Shown: piece after piece, positions 56,642 to 64,000 of the stretch
Position numbering within the stretch: the first letter of the stretch is position 1
Layout of the letters: each line of letters starts with the position of its first letter
Assembly: GCF_000688335.1 (NCBI RefSeq)
Contig: NZ_JHZX01000001.1
Span: 682,001 to 746,000 of the forward strand
Reading direction: 5' to 3'
Length of the DNA stretch: 64,000 nt
Origin: Sediminibacter sp. Hel_I_10
GTDB taxonomy: Bacteria > Bacteroidota > Bacteroidia > Flavobacteriales > Flavobacteriaceae
Program-made: the position numbers and the translations under genes
The notes under the pieces: model-generated
Databases searched by the model: none
Told to the model about the DNA's origin: nothing
What the model saw: only the letters and a program-made list of their open reading frames with translations

Positions 56642-57845
56642 CTATTGTCTTTATAATAAATTGGATGAGATCATTAGCCACCTCTGATTTCGATTTTAAA
56701 GGAAACTCCTTGGCCTCATGATCACCTGTTATAAAAGTAACTTTATTTGTTGAACTACCAAAACCTGCACCTTTATCGTTTAAAGAATTTAGCACAATCA
56801 TGTTCAGGTTTTTAGACTTCAATTTTGAAATGGCATTGGCCATCTCATTATTGGTTTCAAGGGCAAAACCCACCAAAAACTGTTTGGTCTTGATCTCTCC
56901 AAGAGATTTTAGAATATCCTGAGTTTTTTCTAGCTCTAAAGTTAACGTTGTATCCTTCTTTTTTATTTTTTGAGTGGCTACATTTTTTGGACGATAGTCT
57001 GCTACGGCTGCTGATAAAATAGCGACATCTGCCGTTTCAAAATGTAAATGAACTTCATCATACATCTCTTTTGCGCTGGTGACTTTCTTAAGCTGAATCA
57101 AATGACTATCTACATTTTCGTGCGAAGGTCCAGATACTAATATCACCTCAGCTCCCATCTTAGCCGCCGATTTTGCGATCTCAAATCCCATTTTCCCACT
57201 TGAGTGATTTCCAATAAACCGAACTGGGTCAATAGACTCATAAGTTGGTCCTGCGGTAATGAGTATCTTTTTACCACGTAACGGTAATTTTCCTAAAATA
57301 TCATCTTCTATAAATTGAACGATGTCTTCAGGCTCTGCCATTCGACCTTCGCCAACAAGACCACTTGCCAATTCTCCGCTAGTTGCTGGAATCATAATAT
57401 TTCCGAAGCCTTGAAGTGATTTTAAGGATGTTAATGTAGACTGGTGTTTGTACATATCCAAGTCCATCGCAGGCGCAAAGTAAACAGGACATTTAGCAGA
57501 TAGATACGTAGCTAACAAAAGGTTATCACAAGCACCATTAGCCATTTTAGACAAGGTATTAGCCGTGGCAGGGGCAATAATAAATAGATCTGCCCACAGT
57601 CCAAGCTCAACATGATTATTCCAAACCGCATTGTCATCCTCTTCATTCACAAAAGAGGAAAACACGGGGTTTTTAGATAAAGTAGAAAGTGTTAAGGGGG
57701 TAATAAAATCTTTAGAAGCAGGTGTCATCACGATTTTCACGGTGGCACCTGCTTTTATAAAAAGCCGTGTAAGGCTCGCAGTTTTATAAGCGGCGATACC
57801 GGCAGTAATGCCCAAGAGTATGTTTTTCCCGCTTAATATAGACAT
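56634..57845 (-). CDS. coaBC: Bifunctional phosphopantothenoylcysteine decarboxylase / phosphopantothenate-cysteine ligase
   Basis: 403 aa from the ATG at 57845; upstream starts to 57899 would overlap rpoZ and add a non-conserved extension. CoaC half: GITAGIAAYK, catalytic His in NNHVELGLW, the PAMDLDMY motif. CoaB half begins near 185 with KKILITAGPTYESIDPVRFIGN and carries SSGKMG and AAVADYRP. It makes 4'-phosphopantetheine from phosphopantothenate, cysteine and CTP. Placed 7 nt after rpoZ. Confidence 0.95.
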   Translation of the reverse strand: MSILSGKNILLGITAGIAAYKTASLTRLFIKAGATVKIVMTPASKDFITPLTLSTLSKNPVFSSFVNEEDDNAVWNNHVELGLWADLFIIAPATANTLSKMANGACDNLLLATYLSAKCPVYFAPAMDLDMYKHQSTLTSLKSLQGFGNIMIPATSGELASGLVGEGRMAEPEDIVQFIEDDILGKLPLRGKKILITAGPTYESIDPVRFIGNHSSGKMGFEIAKSAAKMGAEVILVSGPSHENVDSHLIQLKKVTSAKEMYDEVHLHFETADVAILSAAVADYRPKNVATQKIKKKDTTLTLELEKTQDILKSLGEIKTKQFLVGFALETNNEMANAISKLKSKNLNMIVLNSLNDKGAGFGSSTNKVTFITGDHEAKEFPLKSKSEVANDLIQFIIKTIDA

Positions 57846-57852
57846 AGGTATC

Positions 57853-58185
57853 TTATTCCTGGATATCGTCGTCTGTATTTCTGTAGTAGATTTTATCATC
57901 TAACCACTCTTGTACAGCCAATGCGTGAGGTTTTGGTAATTTTTCGTAAAATTTAGATACCTCAATTTGCTCTTTGTTTTCAAAAATCTCCTCAAGACTA
58001 TCGTTATAAGTTGCAAATTCTTCAAGCTTGTCAACTAACTCACGTCTAATATCTGTGTTGATTTGTTCTGCGCGTTTTGAAATCACAGAAATAGCTTCAT
58101 AGATATTATCGGTTGGGGCGTCGATAATGTTTCTGTCATAAGTTACAGAACTAACTGGAGCCGTGGTTTTTTTTAAATCTGTCAT
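57853..58185 (-). CDS. rpoZ: DNA-directed RNA polymerase omega subunit
   Basis: 110 aa. The omega fold is seen in DAPTDNIYEAISVISKRAEQIN (two pieces), with the C-terminal acidic and helical ending. Bacteroidota omega is longer and more diverged than in E. coli. It assembles with the beta' subunit. The order bamD, rpoZ, coaBC is the usual one in this group; the gap to coaBC is 7 nt. Confidence 0.87.
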   Translation of the reverse strand: MTDLKKTTAPVSSVTYDRNIIDAPTDNIYEAISVISKRAEQINTDIRRELVDKLEEFATYNDSLEEIFENKEQIEVSKFYEKLPKPHALAVQEWLDDKIYYRNTDDDIQE

Positions 58186-58197
58186 TGGTATCGTATA

Positions 58198-59013
58198 TTA
58201 GCTTTTTGTATCAAATTGTTGTAACGCGCTGGTCATTTCAGCATTCATTCTATCTGCCTCAGGCATAAATTGAGAGCTTGGATAAAATTTCTTAAAGGAA
58301 TCATAGTATCCCTTTGCAATATTTAATCGCTCCTCTTTTCTTCGATCTACACTATTGATGCCCAATCTGTAAGCCGAATCTAATCGGTAAAACATAGCAT
58401 CTTCCCTAAAACTAGTTCCAGGGTATTCTATTAAAAAATTATCAAACGCCTTAATAGCCGCTTCATAATCTGAGGATTCAAAATAGGCAATCTTGTTATA
58501 CTGTTTTGCAATTTCAAATGCCTTTTTCTCTAATTTATAATCCAACTCCTTAATAAGGATATTAGCTTCTGCCAAATACTGAGAGTTTGGATATTTATTG
58601 ACAAACAATTGTAACTTCTCAAGAGCCTCAATGGTTTCTTTTTGTTCTTTAGAATATACTGGAGAGAGCTGATAATAACTCTTTGCAGATAAAAACGATG
58701 CTTCTTCTACCTTTTCACTCTGTGGATATGAGCGCTCAAAATTCTCAAATTGATATCCAGAAATATAATAATCTTTCATTTGATAAAATGCATTGGCATG
58801 CATAAACATCAACTTTTCGGCCTGTGGCTTACCCCGGAATTTAGGCACAATCTGCTCAAACAATCGGTTGGCTTTATTATACTTACCAGCATCATAAAGT
58901 TCTGTACCGAACTTAAACTTGGTGGCTACATCCTCAGACTTCAATGCTTTTTGGTATTCACTACAAGAGGACAATACCAAAACAGCCGTCATTACATAAA
59001 AAAAATTCTTCAT
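58198..59013 (-). CDS. bamD: Outer-membrane assembly lipoprotein BamD
   Basis: 271 aa lipoprotein (lipobox LSSC, Cys17). Five TPR-like repeats, e.g. YNKANRLFEQIVPKF, YYISGYQFENFERSYPQS, AIKAFDNFLIEYPGT, match BamD/YfiO. It is part of the BAM complex that inserts beta-barrel proteins. A -7 box TACTTTTG (59030-59037) lies 16 nt before the ATG, giving a very short leader. Confidence 0.93.
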   Translation of the reverse strand: MKNFFYVMTAVLVLSSCSEYQKALKSEDVATKFKFGTELYDAGKYNKANRLFEQIVPKFRGKPQAEKLMFMHANAFYQMKDYYISGYQFENFERSYPQSEKVEEASFLSAKSYYQLSPVYSKEQKETIEALEKLQLFVNKYPNSQYLAEANILIKELDYKLEKKAFEIAKQYNKIAYFESSDYEAAIKAFDNFLIEYPGTSFREDAMFYRLDSAYRLGINSVDRRKEERLNIAKGYYDSFKKFYPSSQFMPEADRMNAEMTSALQQFDTKS

Positions 59014-59029
59014 ATTAAAAAACAGGTTG

Positions 59030-59037
59030 CAAAAGTA
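59030..59037 (-). promoter_or_regulatory. -7 promoter element for bamD-rpoZ-coaBC
   Basis: TACTTTTG on the minus strand fits TAnnTTTG; a TTG 24 bp upstream (59062-59064) is somewhat far. Confidence 0.45.
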
Positions 59038-59132
59038 CGTATTAATAACGTATTAAAAAAACAAAAGTTAGGGACGAAAATAAGGGTTGTGATTAGCCTA
59101 AAATCCTATTTAAGTTATATTTAACGCTAAAA

Positions 59133-60014
59133 TTAAGAATCTAATTTTTGAAGTGCTGTTTTGATTTTTTCCTGAAGTTCAGCGCTAGCCTCAACCAATG
59201 GCAATCTCACAGTTGGTTTCGCTAAACCTAATGCCGTTAAAACTGCCTTGATCCCCGCAGGATTGTTTTCAGAAAAAATTAAGGAGGTCATATCCATAAG
59301 ATCAAAATGGATGTTGTAAGCTTCTTTCGCTTTTCCTTCAAGACCCAATCGAATCATTTTTGAGAACTGCTTTGGTAAAGCCTGACCGATAACAGAGATC
59401 ACACCAGCGCCTCCGGCTAAAACAATCCCCAAAACCAGATCATCATCTCCTGATATAATTAGAAAATCTTGAGGTTTATCTCTAAGTAATTTTAAATATT
59501 GAGCAACATTATTTCCTGCTTCTTTTACGGCAATGATGTTTTTAAAATCGTTTGCTAATCTTATAGTGGTTTCTGGCGTCATGTTTGAAGCCGTTCTCCC
59601 TGGTACATTGTATAAGATAATATCTACAGGACAAACTGCAGAAATTGCCTTGAAATGTTGATAAATACCTTCTTGTGTGGGTTTACTATAATAAGGTGAG
59701 ACTGATAGAATAGCATCGATCTCAGACAAATCGGTACTATTGATCTCCTCGATGACTGCAGCTGTATTATTACCTCCAATTCCCAATACCAAAGGGACAC
59801 GCTTATCTGTAGCCTTTACAATTGTTTTAGTGATTTCTATTTTTTCTTGCTTTGTAATGGTTACGCTTTCGCCTGTGGTCCCACTGATCACAATATAATT
59901 GGTACCGTTTTTAATATTGAAATCCACCAAATTGGCTAACGCCTCATGGTCAACTGTTTGATCGTCTTTAAATGGTGTAATAATAGCAATACCGGTGCCG
60001 TTGAACTTAGTCAT
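59133..60014 (-). CDS. dapA: 4-hydroxy-tetrahydrodipicolinate synthase
   Basis: 293 aa. DapA motifs: GTGIAIITPF at the start, SGTTGES, the catalytic ILYNVPGRT Tyr/Arg motif, the Schiff-base Lys in IIAVKEAGNN, and GDDDLVLGIVLAGGAGVISV. It condenses pyruvate and aspartate semialdehyde in lysine/diaminopimelate synthesis. The ATG shares one base with the stop of the DUF6913 gene (TAATG), indicating coupling. Confidence 0.95.
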   Translation of the reverse strand: MTKFNGTGIAIITPFKDDQTVDHEALANLVDFNIKNGTNYIVISGTTGESVTITKQEKIEITKTIVKATDKRVPLVLGIGGNNTAAVIEEINSTDLSEIDAILSVSPYYSKPTQEGIYQHFKAISAVCPVDIILYNVPGRTASNMTPETTIRLANDFKNIIAVKEAGNNVAQYLKLLRDKPQDFLIISGDDDLVLGIVLAGGAGVISVIGQALPKQFSKMIRLGLEGKAKEAYNIHFDLMDMTSLIFSENNPAGIKAVLTALGLAKPTVRLPLVEASAELQEKIKTALQKLDS

Positions 60015-60532
60015 TATAATTTGTTTAGTACGTTTAAATATTTAGTCAACTCGCTCGTAAAAAGCTTGAATTGATTGGTTTCAACATCAATGGTTAAATC
60101 AAAAAACCGTAAATCCCTAGGTGAAATTCCCACTTTAAATTCGGCCTTAGATTGGGCTGCAATAACATCTAACTCCAAATGTGGCTCCCTATAAAAACAT
60201 AACAGCATATCATAATTGGTATCTACAAACAGCTGCAGTTCTGGATGGTTTATTTTCCCGTTCCACCCAATATGTTTTGGGCTGTAGTAGGCTCCCCACA
60301 ATTCACGTGATGCTTTTTCATCGGCCACAAAGGCTACAATACGTGTTCTAGCTTGCTGAATATCAAGACTTTTAAAAAAAGTATGAATGGCTTCTACATC
60401 ATAATATTCATCTGTATTGAGAAGCACACCAACTGTTTGAATATCACCTTGTTTTACTGAGCCAGAGCGCTCGCTTAACAATTTGTTGATATACTTTTGA
60501 TTCGATTTTTCCTTAAATCGCTTAAAAAACAT
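60014..60532 (-). CDS. DUF6913-family protein
   Basis: 172 aa, cytoplasmic. Features of the Bacteroidota DUF6913 family: basic N-terminus (KRFKEKSNQKYIN), then the alpha/beta region VGVLLNTDEYYDVEA, WGAYYSPKHIGWNGKI and ISPRDLRFFDLTI. Function unknown. It overlaps dapA by one base, as in many relatives. Confidence 0.83.
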   Translation of the reverse strand: MFFKRFKEKSNQKYINKLLSERSGSVKQGDIQTVGVLLNTDEYYDVEAIHTFFKSLDIQQARTRIVAFVADEKASRELWGAYYSPKHIGWNGKINHPELQLFVDTNYDMLLCFYREPHLELDVIAAQSKAEFKVGISPRDLRFFDLTIDVETNQFKLFTSELTKYLNVLNKL

Positions 60533-60550
60533 TTACCTTTGACGTTTGCA

Positions 60551-60558
60551 CAAATGTA
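60551..60558 (-). promoter_or_regulatory. -7 promoter element for DUF6913-dapA
   Basis: TACATTTG on the minus strand, 18 nt before the DUF6913 ATG. The region is shared with the divergent nucleotidase pair (ATG 60603). Confidence 0.4.
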
Positions 60559-60602
60559 GTAAAAACTCATTTCAAGACACGCTCTAAGATTCACAATAAA
60601 AC

Positions 60603-61355
60603 ATGAATAAATACTTGATCCTTGGCTTGGGCATGCTCACCTTAATGGCGTGCCAACAAAAATCTTACCTCAATAGAATTGAAGGCAAGCAAATCAATAT
60701 CTCTGATACGATTGCCATTGATCAAAATATTGATGATTTTATTAAACCGTATAGGGAAAATGTCAAAAAAAATCTTGACAGTGTTTTAGCTTATGCTGTA
60801 GACACCTATTCAAAATCTGATGGGGATTATAATACCGCTATAGGTAACATGATGGCAGATGCTGTTTATGAAGAATCCAACCCCGTTTTTAATAGTAGAA
60901 CAGGAAAAAATATAGACATCGTGCTTTTAAATCACGGTGGAATCCGCTCCATTATTTCTCAAGGAAATATAACGGCAAGAACTGCTTATGAAGTCATGCC
61001 CTTTGATAATGAGGTCGTGGTGGTACAACTGAAAGGTCCGCAAGTAAAAGAACTCATTGATTATTTATCAAAATCGAAGCGAGCACACCCAATCTCGGGG
61101 CTTCAAATCACATTAGATGCTGATGACCATGTAAAATCTTCAAGTATCAATGGTGCTCCACTTGATTTAGAGAAAACCTATTTTGTGGCGACCAATGATT
61201 ATTTATACAATGGTGGCGACCATATGGACTTTTTTAAAACCAATGACAGTCTTTATGTTTTAGATTATAAAATAAGGAATGTTCTTATCGATTATTTTAC
61301 AAAGATAGACACGCTTAAACCGAAGATAGACAACCGTTTTATTCAGCTTAACTAA
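60603..61355 (+). CDS. 5'-nucleotidase C-terminal-domain lipoprotein
   Basis: 250 aa. Lipobox LMAC (Cys17). The body matches the 5'-nucleotidase C-terminal substrate-binding domain: NHGGIRS, ITARTAYEVMPFDN, KELIDYLSKS, FVATNDYLYNGGDHM. Alone it lacks the metal site. The metallophosphatase half is encoded 2 nt downstream, so the two should form one two-subunit enzyme of the UshA type. Confidence 0.9.
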   Translation: MNKYLILGLGMLTLMACQQKSYLNRIEGKQINISDTIAIDQNIDDFIKPYRENVKKNLDSVLAYAVDTYSKSDGDYNTAIGNMMADAVYEESNPVFNSRTGKNIDIVLLNHGGIRSIISQGNITARTAYEVMPFDNEVVVVQLKGPQVKELIDYLSKSKRAHPISGLQITLDADDHVKSSSINGAPLDLEKTYFVATNDYLYNGGDHMDFFKTNDSLYVLDYKIRNVLIDYFTKIDTLKPKIDNRFIQLN

Positions 61356-61357
61356 TT

Positions 61358-62266
61358 ATGAAGAGAAGAGCATTTATTCAAAGAACCTCTGCAGCTTCTG
61401 CATTAATTGCATTGGGCGGTGCAGGACTCACATCTTTTGCGTCATCAACAAAAAAGATAACCATACTCCATACCAACGACGTGCACAGCCATATTGATCC
61501 TTTTGGTCCAGATGACGGTAGAAATCCAAACCAAGGAGGAGTTGCCAGACGCGCTACATTGTTAGATGCCATTAGAAAAGATAATCCACATACACTTTTA
61601 TTAGATGCTGGGGATATTTTTCAAGGCACCCCTTATTTTAATTATTATGGTGGTGAGCTGGAATTTAAGCTTATGAGTATGCTTAAATATGATCTCGCAA
61701 CTATTGGAAATCATGATTTTGATAACAGTATTGACGGACTTTACGCTCAACTCCCTCACGCCAAATTTGATTTTGTCTCTGCCAATTACGATTTCTCAAA
61801 TACAGTGATGGATACCCATGTTGAACCTTATCGTACATTTACCAAAGACGGGATTAAGATTGGTGTTTTTGGATTAGGAATTGAGCTTGATGGCTTAGTG
61901 GATAAGCGCATGTATAAGGAAACTAAATATTTAGATCCTTTAGAAACCACTCAAGAGATGTCCCGCATCCTTAAGGAAGATGAAAAATGTGATCTTATCA
62001 TATGCTTATCACATTTAGGCTACGAATACAGCCGTGCTGAAAAACCGAGTGATCTAAAAATTGCTGAAAACAGCACCAATATTGATCTTATAATTGGTGG
62101 GCATACACATACATTTCTTAAGAAACCTACCGTTGTAAAAAATAAAGACGGAAAAAACGTGTTGGTAAATCAAGTAGGTTGCTACGGAATTAATTTAGGC
62201 AAGATCGATTTCTACTTTGACGCTAATAAAAACAAATCTGCAGAAGGCGTATCTATTACCGTATAA
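61358..62266 (+). CDS. 5'-nucleotidase metallophosphatase-domain protein with twin-arginine-like signal
   Basis: 302 aa. N-terminal MKRRAFIQRTSAASALIAL resembles a Tat signal. Metallophosphatase motifs: ILHTNDVHSH, LDAGDIFQG, IGNHDFD and IIGGHTHTF, the last holding metal-binding His residues. It provides the dinuclear metal catalytic domain; the gene 2 nt upstream provides the substrate-binding domain. Likely periplasmic nucleotide or nucleotide-sugar hydrolase. Confidence 0.92.
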   Translation: MKRRAFIQRTSAASALIALGGAGLTSFASSTKKITILHTNDVHSHIDPFGPDDGRNPNQGGVARRATLLDAIRKDNPHTLLLDAGDIFQGTPYFNYYGGELEFKLMSMLKYDLATIGNHDFDNSIDGLYAQLPHAKFDFVSANYDFSNTVMDTHVEPYRTFTKDGIKIGVFGLGIELDGLVDKRMYKETKYLDPLETTQEMSRILKEDEKCDLIICLSHLGYEYSRAEKPSDLKIAENSTNIDLIIGGHTHTFLKKPTVVKNKDGKNVLVNQVGCYGINLGKIDFYFDANKNKSAEGVSITV

Positions 62267-62341
62267 TTACTTAGAGGTTATTGGCGTCCAAAATGCTTGT
62301 GAAATACTAATACCTTTTTGTCCATTGAATTTAAACAGTCT

Positions 62342-62367
62342 ACATCTAAATAGTGATGTTTTTTTCA
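62342..62367 (+). terminator. Weak terminator after the nucleotidase pair
   Basis: ACATC and GATGT arms (5 bp) with an 8-nt loop are followed by a T-run. The stem is short, so support is modest. Confidence 0.4.
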
Positions 62368-62437
62368 TCTGAAGGCTCGCTTAACTGCATTGAAACAATG
62401 CAATAGCATCATCTCAGTCGCTTTTAATGACACTAAA

Positions 62438-63172
62438 TTAGCGATCGTAAGTATATTGTATTGGAATTTGATGTTTTAAACGTGACTGCATGTACAAGAA
62501 TAAAAATGCCAAGACAAAAAACACGGAACACATCACGTTTACAATATTAAAAGGAGCCACATAAAAATAGGCCAATTGTAATACTTCTGAAAACACAATA
62601 AAAATAGAGCCAATAAGAATGTGAATGGCTTTTTGATCGTCCCTATACATATAATTGATTAGAGCCAAACACATTAAGAATACGATAATAGCGTTATACG
62701 CCATTTCTAAAGCATATTCACTTCCGCTCAACAAGTCTGCACCCTTTACGGTAACTGAAACATAATGCACACAGAATATACCGAGAACAATTAAAAGAAA
62801 AATTTGTAATGGAAATTTTTTGAATACCGCCTTTACATTAAGAGTCGAAAAGATTCGAAGAATTAGTAGGCTATAAGCAAAAATATAAAGGATATTAATA
62901 AAAAAATAAAACACTTTATACTGCGCATCACTTAAGGACGTTCCCTCATTGAAGGATATAAAATTAAAAATATCCGCTATTGTAAAAACCACCAAAAAGG
63001 AAGAAAACAAAATACTTTTTTGTCTATTACCTATCAAATATAATGTGGTGAGCAAAACCATAGCCAAAGCCCTTATACCTGCAGCCCACTTTTCGTGATC
63101 TGCAGTTTGAAAAGCTAAAAACATAACGCTCATCCCAATGAGGCTAGCTCCTAAAATCTTCGTCAATTTCAT
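62438..63172 (-). CDS. Integral membrane protein of unknown function
   Basis: 244 aa with seven to eight membrane helices starting at about residue 7, 31, 53, 83, 122, 155, 186 and 213. No catalytic motif was recognised. The helix-rich layout with short loops recalls YhhN/TMEM86-type lysoplasmalogenases, but the sequence shows no firm signature. It is a single gene ending toward the nucleotidase pair and starting 97 nt from the end of ligA. Confidence 0.6.
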   Translation of the reverse strand: MKLTKILGASLIGMSVMFLAFQTADHEKWAAGIRALAMVLLTTLYLIGNRQKSILFSSFLVVFTIADIFNFISFNEGTSLSDAQYKVFYFFINILYIFAYSLLILRIFSTLNVKAVFKKFPLQIFLLIVLGIFCVHYVSVTVKGADLLSGSEYALEMAYNAIIVFLMCLALINYMYRDDQKAIHILIGSIFIVFSEVLQLAYFYVAPFNIVNVMCSVFFVLAFLFLYMQSRLKHQIPIQYTYDR

Positions 63173-63269
63173 AACTTGTAAAATTTAATAGCAGTCAAAT
63201 ATACATATAAAATGCAATTAATCGAACTTTTATGCTTTTAATCGTTTAAAACTACCATTTTGTAGGATT

Positions 63270-64000
63270 CTACTTTAAAATATCCAACACATCCTGTTCT
63301 GAAATAATAGGCACATTGAGGGTCTCAGCCTTCGCCCTCTTACTCGGCCCCATGTTTGCCCCTGCAACCAAATAATTTGTTTTAGAAGATATAGAACTTG
63401 ATACTTTGCCCCCATTATCCTCAATTAATTTCTTAAGCTCCGTTCTTGAAAGTGTCTCAAATACCCCAGAAATAACAAAGGTACCACCATCTAACCTATT
63501 GGTCTGGTTGGCTAATTTTTCAGCAGAGATTTCTAATTGTAGTCCGTGTTTTTTTAACTTCTCAATATAAACTCGATTCTCTGTAGATTCAAAAAAGTCG
63601 ACCACGCTTTGCGCAATGCGTTCTCCAATTTCATCTACTGAGATCAATTCTTCTACCGAAGCTGCTGCTAAAGCATCTATAGTTTTATAATGTTTTGCCA
63701 GTTTTTTTGCTACAGTCTCCCCGACAAAACGAATACCTATTGCAAACAGGACGCGTTCAAACGGAATCTCCTTTGAAGACTCAATACCTTTAATCAAGTT
63801 TTCGGCACTTTTTTCAGCCATCCGTTCCAAAGGCAACACATCCTCTTTTTTTAAATCATATAAATCAGAATAATTGGAAATCAATCCTTCATTAACCAGA
63901 AGCGCCACTGTCTCTCCTCCCAAACCTTCAATATCCATCGCTTTACGGGAAATAAAATGCTGGATACGGCCTATGATTTGAGGCTTACAGCCATTATAAT
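63270..64000 (-). CDS. ligA: NAD-dependent DNA ligase, C-terminal part (5' end outside window)
   Basis: The frame is open from the right edge to the stop at 63270. The visible part starts in the zinc finger (Cys in YNGCKPQ, near 64000), then GRIQHFISRKAMDIEGLG, the helix-hairpin-helix region (DALAAASVEELISVDEIGERIA) and a BRCT domain (GTFVISGVFETLSRTELKKL, YLVAGANMGPSKRAKAETL). The gene continues upstream beyond the window, with the adenylation domain missing from view. Confidence 0.95.
   Translation of the reverse strand, partial: YNGCKPQIIGRIQHFISRKAMDIEGLGGETVALLVNEGLISNYSDLYDLKKEDVLPLERMAEKSAENLIKGIESSKEIPFERVLFAIGIRFVGETVAKKLAKHYKTIDALAAASVEELISVDEIGERIAQSVVDFFESTENRVYIEKLKKHGLQLEISAEKLANQTNRLDGGTFVISGVFETLSRTELKKLIEDNGGKVSSSISSKTNYLVAGANMGPSKRAKAETLNVPIISEQDVLDILK

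Noticed and set aside
62386-62402. TGCATTG-AAA-CAATGCA hairpin near the end of the membrane protein gene
   Set aside because: Short stem with no T-run in either direction; no further support.

Overview
The window is an AT-rich bacterial chromosome segment from a member of the Bacteroidota, most likely the family Flavobacteriaceae. The evidence is type IX secretion (Por) sorting tails on two secreted proteins, a fused SecDF, the bacillithiol-system protein YtxJ, several Bacteroidota-specific families (DUF2911, DUF4835, DUF5686, DUF6503, DUF6913), promoters of the TAnnTTTG (-7) type, and an absence of obvious Shine-Dalgarno sequences. No tRNA, rRNA, CRISPR array or insertion sequence was seen. 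Almost all of the window is core genome, with 59 genes or gene remnants. Two are cut by the window edges: an HD-domain protein on the left and ligA on the right.

Layout. 1-7206 is an envelope-lipid cluster: an HD-domain protein, two PAP2 phosphatases, a diacylglycerol-kinase-family lipid kinase, an LtaS-like membrane phosphoalcohol transferase, and an OmpR-type two-component pair. 7388-9065 holds yidD, lgt and a DUF192 lipoprotein. 9348-10048 is a small higBA toxin-antitoxin islet whose toxin carries a nonsense codon. 10249-19291 (minus strand) holds secDF, a small secreted protein, mdh, gyrB and asnB. 19551-32772 is mixed housekeeping: clpB, deoC, smpB, pcm, ytxJ, lipoproteins and a DUF5686 outer-membrane protein. 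32989-42396 (plus strand) holds an oxidoreductase, hydroxyacyl-CoA dehydrogenase, DUF1015, YggS, an exonuclease/GIY-YIG fusion, a DUF3857 transglutaminase-like protein, a potassium channel, miaA and a cold-shock gene. 42521-47440 (minus) is an RprXY-like two-component system followed by coaE, YbbR and a glycosyltransferase. 47619-52875 holds two large type IX cargo proteins. 53081-60532 (minus) holds fabI, recN and the dapA-bamD-rpoZ-coaBC-DUF4835 group. 60603-62266 is a split 5'-nucleotidase, followed by a membrane protein and ligA.

The most interesting signal is in the first 6.4 kb. The 18-bp pattern CTTTAA-N5-CTTTAGA (direct half-sites, 11-bp period) occurs four times, each time 9 bp upstream of a -7-like element. 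It stands before one PAP2 gene, before the LtaS-like/lipid-kinase operon, before the two-component operon itself, and before a short stretch that ends in an intrinsic terminator and has no gene (candidate small RNA). This looks like the regulon of the local response regulator. The genes form a logical lipid cycle: a transferase that would release diacylglycerol, a kinase that would re-phosphorylate it, and two lipid phosphatases. The arrangement resembles PmrA/BasR control of lipid A modification in Proteobacteria, but the box and gene set differ, and the link is inference.

Other points for a second look are the higB nonsense mutation with an intact antitoxin and operator, an apparent AUU start on the exonuclease/GIY-YIG gene, a methyltransferase carrying a lipoprotein signal, a SecD P1-like small protein beside secDF, and a voltage-gated-type channel with a C-terminal zinc ribbon.
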